A stretch of DNA of 64,000 nt, taken from positions 124,001-188,000 of the forward strand of contig NZ_QMEM01000008.1 of NCBI RefSeq assembly GCF_003390915.1, written 5' to 3'. The DNA is from Lewinella sp. IMCC34183. GTDB lineage: Bacteria; Bacteroidota; Bacteroidia; Chitinophagales; Saprospiraceae. Below are positions 43,091-50,530 of this stretch, piece by piece. The notes under the pieces are model-generated. The model did no database searches. It saw only the letters and a program-made list of their open reading frames with translations, and was not told where the DNA came from. Positions within the stretch are counted from its first letter, which is position 1. Every line of letters starts with the position of its first letter. The position numbers and the translations under genes are program-made.

Positions 43091-43993
43091 ATGCCACCCC
43101 TGTTTACCGTTGTCATTCCCACCCACGACCGTCCCGATCTGCTACTTCGGGCAGTAGCTAGTGTGAAAGCTCAACGTTTTGGTGATTGGGAGGTGATCGT
43201 GGTTGATGATTGCTCGGAGCAGCCAGTCTCCCTTGCTTCGGTCAGCGGTGGTGATACCCGCGTTCGCCTGGTCACCAATCGCACGAATATGGGCCCCGGG
43301 GCCTCCCGCCACATCGGTGCCGAGCTTGCCACCGGCAGATTTCTATGCTTCCTGGATGATGATGACTATTATCTCCCGCATTACCTAACTGAGCTCGCCG
43401 AATACCTGGAGTTGCAGACGGGACAACTCGCCCTGACGGTAACCGCCATGCTAACGGAAATGCCGAATGGCGAACGGCGGCTCGGGGGGAAGTACGATGA
43501 GCAACGGGATGTGTTGCGGCAATACTGGGAGCAACCCGTGAGTTTACTGCCATTCGTCATTCCGGCTACGGTAGCCCGCCGGTGGCCCCCCTCCAGTATC
43601 CCTTCACCGATCGAGGATTTCGAGTGGTTGTGTACGCTGTTAAGTCAGGTAGGCTGCTCTACGCTAGGTATCGCTGGGGTGGTATACGTTACCCATCCGG
43701 AAAACCGGACGGTAACCCTCACCCGGCGGAGGGATTTGCTGGCGCGCGAAGCCGTCCTCATGCGGTTGGCCTCCCATTCAGCGATTAACCGGCGTATCAA
43801 ATCCCAATCCTATACCGATAAGCTGATTCACCAGCGGCTCCACTGGACCCGCCAGTGCATTCGTCAGCGACAGTGGAAGAACGCAGGTTGGGGATTGAGT
43901 CGATCGATAAACCTCGGATCACTCAACCGCGTCCGCGAGTGGACGTACACCCTTTCGGTGCTCCTGCGGACGCTGCTCAGGATCGAAGTATAG
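43091..43993 (+). CDS. Glycosyltransferase, GT2 family
   Basis: 300 residues, GT-A fold. LFTVVIPTHDRPDLLLRAVASV and WEVIVVDDCSEQP form the nucleotide-binding part; NMGPGASRHIGAELATGRFLCFLDDDDYYLPHYL includes the metal-binding Asp run. The acceptor region (IPSPIEDFEWLCTLL) and a basic C-terminus follow. It is probably co-transcribed with the GT4 gene 9 nt upstream. Lower GC than the neighbouring housekeeping genes. The sugar donor and acceptor are unknown. Confidence 0.9.
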   Translation: MPPLFTVVIPTHDRPDLLLRAVASVKAQRFGDWEVIVVDDCSEQPVSLASVSGGDTRVRLVTNRTNMGPGASRHIGAELATGRFLCFLDDDDYYLPHYLTELAEYLELQTGQLALTVTAMLTEMPNGERRLGGKYDEQRDVLRQYWEQPVSLLPFVIPATVARRWPPSSIPSPIEDFEWLCTLLSQVGCSTLGIAGVVYVTHPENRTVTLTRRRDLLAREAVLMRLASHSAINRRIKSQSYTDKLIHQRLHWTRQCIRQRQWKNAGWGLSRSINLGSLNRVREWTYTLSVLLRTLLRIEV

Positions 43994-44294
43994 CGTAGGG
44001 AAGTTTGTCCTTACCGACACTTGCCAGTACCCGGGCAGGTAGCCATTGTACCTGAATTCGAGATAACCGGTAATATCCAGCAGGAAATTCGACAGCCGTT
44101 GGTACCGGTTACCCAGGGGACAGGGGGCGGAGCCTTGCGTATCAGCATGGCGGGGACGACGCGCGCTCCGGAGGCTTTGGTCGTCGGGAAGCATCAGTGT
44201 CGGGGAGTAGCGGTGTTGCGCCGCCCTGAATGCCGCAGACCTTTCCACGCCCCTTAGAGTTATTAGTTGGGTAAGCGTGGGGTTGCGTATGCGC
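43994..44294. other. 301-base intergenic stretch; no supported gene, possible decayed remnant
   Basis: Lies between the GT2 gene and the converging purB end. A leftward frame covers 43919-44248, and its second half (LLDITGYLEFRYNGYLPGYWQ, then NFPTLYF) is aromatic-rich like barrel or envelope strands, but it overlaps the GT2 tail and has a poor first half. I see no promoter, RNA gene or strong hairpin. A worn-out gene fragment is possible. Confidence 0.35.
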
Positions 44295-45635
44295 TCAGAA
44301 CCGACCCACGTAATTCTCGGGACGGATTCGCCGCAACTCGGCTTTGAGACCGTCCGCTACGTCCAATCCGTCGATAAATTCGTGGATGACCGTCTCGTCG
44401 ATCTTCGCCTTTCCCCGGGTGAGGTCCTTCAGGGCCTCGTAGGGTTTGGGGTAGCCTTCCCGGCGTAGTACATTCTGGATGGCCTCGGCGGTCACCATCC
44501 AGTTGGCCTCCAGGTCGGCGGCAAGCTTGTCGGGATTAAGCAGCAACTTACCCAGGCCCTTCTCCATGGCCTGGATCGAAATGAGGACGTGGGCCAGGGG
44601 GACACCCAGGTTACGTAGGACGGTCGAATCGGTGAGGTCACGCTGCAGACGACTAACGGGCAGCTTGTCAGCCAGATGGGTAAAGAGCGCCCGGGCGATA
44701 CCGAGGTTGCCTTCCGCATTCTCGAAGTCGATGGGATTCACCTTGTGGGGCATGGCCGAACTGCCGATCTCGCCGGCAACGGTCTGCTGCCGGAAATACT
44801 CCATACTGATGTAGGTCCACACGTCGCGGCACAGGTCGATCAGGATGGTGCACAAGCGCGTCAGGGCGTGAAAGGTGGCCCCCAGGTTGTCGTAGTGCTC
44901 GATCTGGGTTGTCGGATAGCTCCGCTGCAGGCCGAGGTCATTGTTGACGAAGGCCGTAGCGAAGGCGTGCCAGTCGGTATCCGGATAGCTGACGTAGTGG
45001 GCGTTCATGTTTCCCGTGGCGCCACCGAATTTGGCCGACAGGGGTACCTCCTTTAGCTGCCGGAGCTGCTCCCGCAGGCGGGCGGTCCAGACGGCGAATT
45101 CCTTACCAAGGAGGGTGGGGGAGGCGGGCTGCCCGTGCGTTTTTGCCAGCATGGGGGTATCCCGCCATTCGGTGACGCGCTCATCCAGTCGGTCCAGCAG
45201 TCCCTCGAAGGCGGGATAAATGACTTCGTCGAGCCCGTCGCGCAGGCTGAGGGGGACGGCCGTATTGTTGATGTCCTGGCTGGTGAGCCCGAAGTGAGTG
45301 AATTCAATGATGTCACCCAGTCCCCGCTCCTGAAGCTTTTCTTTGACGAAGTATTCTACGGCCTTGACGTCGTGGTTGGTAACCCGCTCGGTGGCCTTGA
45401 TCGATTGGGCGTCCTCGGTGCTAAATTCTGCGACGATCGAGGCAAGACCGGATACTGCTTCCGCATCGACGTTCCGCAGTTGGGGCAGTCCCATCCGGTG
45501 CAGCGCCTGGAGGTAACGCACCTCTACCAGTACCCGGTACCGGATGAGGCCGTACTCACTAAAGTACGGGGCGAGGGGTTCGGTTTTTGAGGCGTAGCGA
45601 CCGTCAATGGGACTGATGGCGTGAAGCTCGGACAT
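44295..45635 (-). CDS. purB: Adenylosuccinate lyase
   Basis: 446 residues. PurB acts twice in purine synthesis, splitting SAICAR and adenylosuccinate to release fumarate. The N-terminus SELHAISPIDGRYASKTEPL and TSQDINNTA are typical; KTHGQPASPT holds the catalytic-type His, and the superfamily signature GSSAMPHKVNPIDFENAEGN supplies the mobile-loop Ser. It is flanked on both sides by glycosyltransferase genes of lower GC, while purB itself has normal composition. A TACCTTTG box lies 16 nt upstream of its ATG. Confidence 0.97.
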   Translation of the reverse strand: MSELHAISPIDGRYASKTEPLAPYFSEYGLIRYRVLVEVRYLQALHRMGLPQLRNVDAEAVSGLASIVAEFSTEDAQSIKATERVTNHDVKAVEYFVKEKLQERGLGDIIEFTHFGLTSQDINNTAVPLSLRDGLDEVIYPAFEGLLDRLDERVTEWRDTPMLAKTHGQPASPTLLGKEFAVWTARLREQLRQLKEVPLSAKFGGATGNMNAHYVSYPDTDWHAFATAFVNNDLGLQRSYPTTQIEHYDNLGATFHALTRLCTILIDLCRDVWTYISMEYFRQQTVAGEIGSSAMPHKVNPIDFENAEGNLGIARALFTHLADKLPVSRLQRDLTDSTVLRNLGVPLAHVLISIQAMEKGLGKLLLNPDKLAADLEANWMVTAEAIQNVLRREGYPKPYEALKDLTRGKAKIDETVIHEFIDGLDVADGLKAELRRIRPENYVGRF

Positions 45636-45651
45636 GGCTGTGATTTGCCGG

Positions 45652-45659
45652 CAAAGGTA
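45652..45659 (-). promoter_or_regulatory. -7 box for purB
   Basis: TACCTTTG on the minus strand, an exact match, 16 nt before ATG at 45635. Confidence 0.65.
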
Positions 45660-45678
45660 GCCGATGCATTTAGTTTTG

Positions 45679-46674
45679 CTAGCCGGAGGACCAGAAACGC
45701 CTGGCCAACTTTCTAAGCAAGCGGCGGGGGAGCCGTTTGGCGATGCCGAAATAATCGTATGCTTCGTGGTCGACTCCGTGCTCCCGTATCAGCGCAGCAA
45801 GACTGGCTCCGGCGGGAAAGCGCGACAAGTCCTTACGCAACGCTCTCGCCATCCTGGGAAGCGTAAAGGCCCGGTGGTAGTGCAAATGCGATTTGCCGCT
45901 GAAGTCCCGGTAATCCTGCGGAGGATCCTCCCACTGGTCCAAAATGTGTACCGGGTAATTAAATTCCTCGGGAAGCGGGCGCACAGTTAGGTCGAGTGCT
46001 GCGATCGTCGCGCTTAGGACACTCTGCTCGACAAAACCCCGACCCGAGTCCGGCTGCAAATTTTGCTCCATTACGCTCTCGAAGTTTTTCAGCCAGGCGT
46101 TGAAAAGTCCGTTGGCGCGCGCGGTGATCACCATGCCGGAATTGTAGTATTCGAGAATGTTCTTCCGATCTACGGTCGTGGTGACGTGATTTGCTCTCCG
46201 CACCCCGAGCAGTTTATAAAGGTTAGCCCAGTACTTGCCATTAGGGTCGTTGAAGTTCGGCGTAGTTCCGATCAATTGTATGTCAACCGGACGGATCCAG
46301 ACGTCACCCGCTACCACTTCGGAAAGGAAGTCCGGGGGGTTGAGGAATGCGGTATCCGTATCCAGGAACATCAGAATATCGGCCGAGCTTTCTCTCTCCC
46401 GGTGGGCGCAGGCCAGCGGCTTATTGGCAAAGGCATAATCAACATAGTCTACATTGAGGGGTAAGTCTACCGTTTCGACACCATGGTTCTGGAAGAACCG
46501 GAGGGTCGGGGCACTGGGAACACGATCGGGCCGCGGACTATAGCTGAAGACCTTCGCGTGCCGGATCGGGCCGCCGAACTCTCTGATGCTCGAAACCAAT
46601 ACCTTGGCCATCCCCTCCAGGGGACCGCTTTCGGTACAGATGATGATTTCGATGGATGGATGCGGAGCGGGCAA
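45679..46674 (-). CDS. GT-A-type glycosyltransferase-like protein (GT8-like)
   Basis: 331 residues from TTG at 46674; no in-frame ATG exists before the upstream stop. The N-terminal part (IEIIICTESGPLEGMAKVLVSSIREFG) and the metal-binding DxD stretch ADILMFLDTDTAFLN fit a retaining GT8-like GT-A fold. YYNSGMVITARAN and GRGFVEQSVLSATIAAL resemble acceptor-side motifs, and SHLHYHRAFTLPRMAR supplies His residues near the end. Its GC content is low (28 of 60 bases at 46141-46200), like the GT genes across purB. It probably modifies the same surface glycan; donor unknown. Confidence 0.75.
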   Translation of the reverse strand: MPAPHPSIEIIICTESGPLEGMAKVLVSSIREFGGPIRHAKVFSYSPRPDRVPSAPTLRFFQNHGVETVDLPLNVDYVDYAFANKPLACAHRERESSADILMFLDTDTAFLNPPDFLSEVVAGDVWIRPVDIQLIGTTPNFNDPNGKYWANLYKLLGVRRANHVTTTVDRKNILEYYNSGMVITARANGLFNAWLKNFESVMEQNLQPDSGRGFVEQSVLSATIAALDLTVRPLPEEFNYPVHILDQWEDPPQDYRDFSGKSHLHYHRAFTLPRMARALRKDLSRFPAGASLAALIREHGVDHEAYDYFGIAKRLPRRLLRKLARRFWSSG

Positions 46675-46701
46675 GAGCGATTCAATCGGTACCGCAGCAA
46701 G

Positions 46702-47076
46702 CTACACAAAGAACTCCTCATCCAGTTCGGTCTGCTGCCGCTCATCGCGGCGGAGGTGGTATGGTTTGGAATCGTTGTCGCGCTGCAGCCGTTGGTCGAC
46801 CCGGGTGATGGGCGTGCGGTTGCTGGCAAGTAGGCAGCGGTCGTTGCGGAAGACGTCGACGGTAATGAAGCCGAACCAGTTCATGCCGATCTCCACGCGG
46901 TACTTGTCAATACTTTCCCCGTCGGGAGCGTCGACCGTGAAGTAGTGGTTGCGCCCGAAGATGCTGCAGCCGGAGCTGGTGAGTTCGCCGTTGAAGTACA
47001 CCTTTTCCTCGCCGGTCCAGATGCTGTTGTGGATTTCGAGGAGGTCGTCGTTGATGGGCAGCGAGAGAATACGCAT
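46702..47076 (-). CDS. Small beta-rich protein of unknown function
   Basis: 124 residues from ATG at 47076. A longer upstream frame reaches 47187, but its extra 37 residues are Arg/Pro-rich, lie across a promoter box and are probably not translated. The protein reads MRILSLPINDDLLEIHNSIWTGEEKVYFNGE, then IFGRNHYFTVDAPDGE and YRVEIGMNWFGFITVDVFRNDRCLLAS, a two-sheet beta pattern without signal or membrane segment. The last 30 residues are charged. I do not recognise it. The GT8-like gene begins 27 nt downstream of its stop, so they may share a transcript. Confidence 0.6.
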   Translation of the reverse strand: MRILSLPINDDLLEIHNSIWTGEEKVYFNGELTSSGCSIFGRNHYFTVDAPDGESIDKYRVEIGMNWFGFITVDVFRNDRCLLASNRTPITRVDQRLQRDNDSKPYHLRRDERQQTELDEEFFV

Positions 47077-47099
47077 AGCGGAAGGGGTTGGTGATGTAG

Positions 47100-47107
47100 T
47101 AAACTTA
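47100..47107 (-). promoter_or_regulatory. -7 box for the small unknown gene
   Basis: TAAGTTTA on the minus strand, 23 nt before ATG at 47076. It supports the shorter start. Confidence 0.5.
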
Positions 47108-47191
47108 CGGCCCCGGCCGGCCCGGCGCCACTCCGGTAGACGAACGCCGGCAGATACCGGACGACCGGCAGTGCGGAGTGGCGGCAATGCT

Positions 47192-47199
47192 TACCTTCG
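47192..47199 (+). promoter_or_regulatory. -7 box for ccmD-gdhA
   Basis: TACCTTCG, 23 nt before ATG at 47223. One mismatch from the consensus. Confidence 0.5.
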
Positions 47200-47222
47200 C
47201 CCGTGCCTAACCAGCCGACACG

Positions 47223-47450
47223 ATGCCAAGCTACCCCCGATTGATTGCTCTCCTCTGCACCTGCGTCACCGCCCTGCCGCTGCTGGCCCAGGCGGAAGCG
47301 GCCCCGCCCGCGGACTTTATGCGGAGTACCGGTAAGATATACGTGGTAGTGGCCGTTATCGTCGTCGTGTTTATCGGCCTGGCCTTCTACCTCTGGAGAC
47401 TGGACCGCCGCCTTACCGATATTGAAAATCAAATTGAAGATCATGCGTGA
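47223..47450 (+). CDS. CcmD-family small membrane protein
   Basis: 75 residues. A signal-like N-terminus (LIALLCTCVTALPLLAQ) is followed by a membrane helix KIYVVVAVIVVVFIGLAFYLW and the charged tail RLDRRLTDIENQIEDHA. The helix plus R-x-D-R-R tail matches CcmD-type proteins, which help the haem exporter in cytochrome c maturation. The other ccm genes are not here. Its last 8 bases overlap the start of gdhA, so expression of the two is probably coupled. Confidence 0.72.
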   Translation: MPSYPRLIALLCTCVTALPLLAQAEAAPPADFMRSTGKIYVVVAVIVVVFIGLAFYLWRLDRRLTDIENQIEDHA

Positions 47451-48861
47451 CACCTCTTTTCTGGACAGCGTAGGCACCTACTTTGATGCCGCTGCCCCCC
47501 ACACCGGATTGCCCGACGGACTGCTGCGGCAGATCAAGGTCTGCAACTCCGTTTATCAGATCTACTTCCCCGTCAAGATCGACGGCGAGGTAAAGGTCAT
47601 CGAGGCCTACCGGGCCCAGCACAGCCACCACCGCAGTCCCACCAAGGGGGGGATCCGGTACTCCAACCACGTCAACCAGGAGGAGGTCGTGGCCCTCGCT
47701 ACCCTGATGTCGTACAAGTGCGCCATCGTCGACGTTCCCTTCGGGGGCGCCAAGGGGGGCGTGCGCATCAACCCCTGGGAGTACAGCGAGGCCGACCTGG
47801 AGAAAATTACCCGCCGCTACACCACCGAGCTGATCCGCCGCAAGTTTATCGGCCCGGCCATCGACGTGCCGGCACCCGACTACGGAACCGGCCCCCGGGA
47901 GATGGCCTGGATCTACGATACCTACCGGAGCTTTCACCCCGACGACATCAACGCGGCGGGCTGCGTCACCGGCAAGCCGGTCAGCCAGAATGGCGTGCGC
48001 GGCCGCACCGAAGCTACGGGGCGGGGCGTCTTCTACGGCATCCGGGAGGCCTGCAACGAGAAGAAGCTGATGGACAAGATCGGCCTCACCGTAGGCATCG
48101 AAGGCAAGACCATGGTCGTGCAGGGTCTCGGTAACGTGGGGTCCCACACGGCAACCATCAGCCAGGACGAGGGTGGCGTAAAGATCATCGGCGTATCCGA
48201 GGTCGAAGGCGCGATCTATAATCCGAAAGGCATGGACATCCACGACGTGATCCGTCACCGTGCCGAGACCGGCAGCATCCTGGACTACCCCGGAGCCCAG
48301 GCCTTCGGCAAGGACGAGCGCCGTGCGGTCATGGAATTCGAGTGTGACATTCTGGTGCCCGCCGCCCTGGAAAACCAGATCGACGAGGACAACGCCCACG
48401 CCGTAAAGGCCAAGCTCATTGCCGAGGCCGCCAACGGTCCGATCACGGCCGCCGGATCCAAGATTCTGGCCGAGCGCGGGATCGTCGTCCTGCCCGACAT
48501 CTACCTCAACGCCGGCGGCGTAACGGTGAGTTACTTCGAGTGGCTCAAGAACCTCAGCCACATGCGTTTCGGTCGCCTGCAGAAACGATTTGACGAGCAG
48601 AACTACCGCCGCATCGTGGAGCAGATCGAGACGACCACCGGCAAGGCGATCAGCGACCGCGACCGGCAGATGATCATCCACGGTGCCGACGAGATCGACC
48701 TGGTACGCTCCGGACTGGAGGAAACCATGATCACCGGCTTCCAGGGAATCTTCAGTCTTTACGAGGAGAAGGAAGGCATTAACGACCTCCGGACGGCTGC
48801 TTTTGCACTGGCGATCAGTAAGATATCCAATGACTACATCAGCCTGGGAATTTGGCCCTAG
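47443..48861 (+). CDS. gdhA: Glutamate dehydrogenase (Glu/Leu/Phe/Val dehydrogenase family)
   Basis: 472 residues from ATG at 47443; an in-frame upstream start inside ccmD is less likely. It interconverts glutamate with 2-oxoglutarate and ammonia using NAD(P)H. Signatures are SPTKGGIRYS, VPFGGAKGGVRI (catalytic Lys), PAPDYGTGPREMAWI and the Rossmann region TMVVQGLGNVGSHTA. AALENQIDEDNA and LIAEAANGPIT follow, then LPDIYLNAGGVTVSYFEW. The ATG lies 8 nt inside ccmD. An Lrp-type regulator gene follows, a plausible controller of such a nitrogen gene, although that is inference. Confidence 0.95.
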   Translation: MRDTSFLDSVGTYFDAAAPHTGLPDGLLRQIKVCNSVYQIYFPVKIDGEVKVIEAYRAQHSHHRSPTKGGIRYSNHVNQEEVVALATLMSYKCAIVDVPFGGAKGGVRINPWEYSEADLEKITRRYTTELIRRKFIGPAIDVPAPDYGTGPREMAWIYDTYRSFHPDDINAAGCVTGKPVSQNGVRGRTEATGRGVFYGIREACNEKKLMDKIGLTVGIEGKTMVVQGLGNVGSHTATISQDEGGVKIIGVSEVEGAIYNPKGMDIHDVIRHRAETGSILDYPGAQAFGKDERRAVMEFECDILVPAALENQIDEDNAHAVKAKLIAEAANGPITAAGSKILAERGIVVLPDIYLNAGGVTVSYFEWLKNLSHMRFGRLQKRFDEQNYRRIVEQIETTTGKAISDRDRQMIIHGADEIDLVRSGLEETMITGFQGIFSLYEEKEGINDLRTAAFALAISKISNDYISLGIWP

Positions 48862-48908
48862 TCGGCAGGGTAGCAAATAATATACTTGTCTACCGGAAAT
48901 TGTGAAAT

Positions 48909-48952
48909 AATTGTTGGTGCGGCTATCTTTGCCGCACCACCAATTAACAATT
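48909..48952. promoter_or_regulatory. Palindromic operator-promoter of the lrp-type gene
   Basis: Nested inverted repeats surround the -7 box: TGGTGCGGC (48915-48923) pairs with GCCGCACCA (48931-48939), and outside that AATTGTT (48909-48915) pairs with AACAATT (48946-48952). The box TATCTTTG sits in the centre, with its last base already in the right arm. A regulator bound here would block transcription, as expected for an autoregulated Lrp/AsnC gene. Confidence 0.6.
48924..48931 (+). promoter_or_regulatory. -7 box for the lrp-type gene
   Basis: TATCTTTG, an exact match, 34 nt before ATG at 48966. A TTG at 48900-48902 lies 21 nt upstream and could serve as the -33 element. Confidence 0.7.
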
Positions 48953-48965
48953 CACCTAAGCAAAT

Positions 48966-49451
48966 ATGTCCGACAAACTCGACAAGATCGACCTGAGCAT
49001 CCTGAAAATTCTGCAGGACAACAGCAAGATCACCAATCTTGACCTTTCCAAACGAATCGGACTGAGTCCCGCACCCACCCTGGAGCGGGTAAAGAAGCTC
49101 GAGCAGAACGACGTGATCGAGAGCTACCACGCCAAGGTTAGCCCGGAAGCCATCGGCCTGATGGTGAAAACGTTCGTGCTCGTGTCGCTGGACTGGCGCA
49201 AGAGCCAGGCCCGGGAAAACTTTCTCGAGCAGGTGCAAAGCATCGACGAGATCACCGAGTGCTACATCATTACCGGCGAAGCCGACTTCCTGCTGAAGAT
49301 CGTTTGCCAGGATATTCCCACCTACGAGCGGCTGCTCTTCAAGACCCTGCAACAGATCGATGAAATCGAGCGCCTGAAAACGCTGATGACCCTTTCCACG
49401 GTAAAGGACGTGAAGCGGCTTCCCTACGATTACGAGGGAGAAGGGAGTTAG
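48966..49451 (+). CDS. Lrp/AsnC-family transcriptional regulator
   Basis: 161 residues. An N-terminal winged helix-turn-helix (KIDLSILKILQDNSKITNLDLSKRIGLSPAPTLERVKKLEQNDVIESY, residues about 5-54) is followed by the amino-acid-sensing RAM domain (FVLVSLDWRKSQARENFLEQV, ITECYIITGEADFLLKIV, IDEIERLKTLMTLSTV). Such proteins form dimers to octamers and respond to amino acids. The gene lies 104 nt after gdhA and has its own palindromic promoter, which suggests autoregulation. Whether it controls gdhA or ald cannot be told from sequence alone. Confidence 0.95.
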   Translation: MSDKLDKIDLSILKILQDNSKITNLDLSKRIGLSPAPTLERVKKLEQNDVIESYHAKVSPEAIGLMVKTFVLVSLDWRKSQARENFLEQVQSIDEITECYIITGEADFLLKIVCQDIPTYERLLFKTLQQIDEIERLKTLMTLSTVKDVKRLPYDYEGEGS

Positions 49452-49645
49452 TCATTTAGTTCTGTAGTTCTGTAGTGGCGGGCATCTGCCGGTCGCTCCG
49501 CTTCCGGAGTGGAGGAGTAGCGCGGAAGTGATCGGGCCGGCATGGCCGTTTGAGCCCTCATTTTTGCCTGAAGGATTAAAATGTGGTCCCCGAATCCATC
49601 CTTCCGGGCCTGGGCTTTGTACTGTTTGCTCAGTAAACGAGAAGG

Positions 49646-50530
49646 ATGAGTACGTTGAATATCGGGATGGTCCAGCAGGCGAACAGCGGCGACCGGGAGG
49701 CTAATATTGCAAAGAGCGCAGCGGGGATCCGCAGGTGCAAGGAAGAGGGGGCGGAGCTCGTCGTGTTGCAGGAATTGCACACCGGGCTTTACTTCTGCCA
49801 GACGGAGGAAACCCAGGTCTTTGACCAGGCCGAGCCGATACCGGGGCCGAGCACCGAATACTTCGGCGCGCTAGCCCGGGAACTCGATCTCGTGCTGGTC
49901 CTCAGCCTTTTCGAGAGCCGTGCGCCCGGCCTCTGCCACAATACGGCCGTGGTTATCGAACGCGACGGCAGTATTGCCGGACGGTACCGGAAGATGCACA
50001 TCCCCGACGACCCGGCCTATTACGAGAAATTCTACTTCACGCCCGGCGATATGGGGTTCAGGCCAATCGACACGAGCGTGGGCCGGCTTGGCGTGCTGGT
50101 GTGCTGGGATCAGTGGTACCCGGAAGCCGCACGGCTGATGGCCCTGGCCGGTGCCGAGGTGTTGATCTATCCCACCGCCATCGGGTACGAAAGCACCGAC
50201 CCCGAGGAGGAGCAGGAGCGGCAGCGCGATGCCTGGATCATCAGTCAGCGGGGCCACGCCGTGTACAACGGCCTGCCCGTGGTGGCGGTCAACCGGACGG
50301 GCTTCGAGCCGGACCCCAGCGGGGTCACCGGAGGAATTCGATTCTGGGGCAGCAGCTTCGTGGCGGGGCCGCAGGGGGAGTACCTCTACCGGTCGCCCCG
50401 TGACGAAGAAGACGTGAAGGTGGTGGCCGTCGACCGCAAGCGAACCGCCGACGTGCGCCGCATCTGGCCCTTTTTCCGCGACCGTCGCATCGACGCCTAC
50501 GGAGATCTGCTGCGGAGGTATATCGATTAG
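49646..50530 (+). CDS. aguB: N-carbamoylputrescine amidase-like carbon-nitrogen hydrolase
   Basis: 294 residues of the nitrilase superfamily. The catalytic triad is visible: Glu43 in LVVLQELHTGLYF, Lys116 in RYRKMHIPDDP and Cys153 in VLVCWDQWYPEAARL. YYEKFYFTPGD and YPTAIGYE are characteristic of N-carbamoylputrescine amidase (AguB), which yields putrescine, ammonia and CO2. The usual partner, agmatine deiminase (aguA), is not in the window. Its TAG overlaps the stop of the converging TonB-receptor gene. The 194 bases upstream contain a short direct repeat of AGTTCTGT but no convincing promoter. Confidence 0.92.
   Translation: MSTLNIGMVQQANSGDREANIAKSAAGIRRCKEEGAELVVLQELHTGLYFCQTEETQVFDQAEPIPGPSTEYFGALARELDLVLVLSLFESRAPGLCHNTAVVIERDGSIAGRYRKMHIPDDPAYYEKFYFTPGDMGFRPIDTSVGRLGVLVCWDQWYPEAARLMALAGAEVLIYPTAIGYESTDPEEEQERQRDAWIISQRGHAVYNGLPVVAVNRTGFEPDPSGVTGGIRFWGSSFVAGPQGEYLYRSPRDEEDVKVVAVDRKRTADVRRIWPFFRDRRIDAYGDLLRRYID

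Noticed and set aside
47077-47187. N-terminal extension of the small unknown gene
   Set aside because: Arg/Pro-rich shadow-like sequence that contains the promoter box.
49452-49645. Possible small RNA or regulator gene between lrp and aguB
   Set aside because: Only a short direct repeat (AGTTCTGT) and a weak 5-bp hairpin are present; no promoter-terminator pair.
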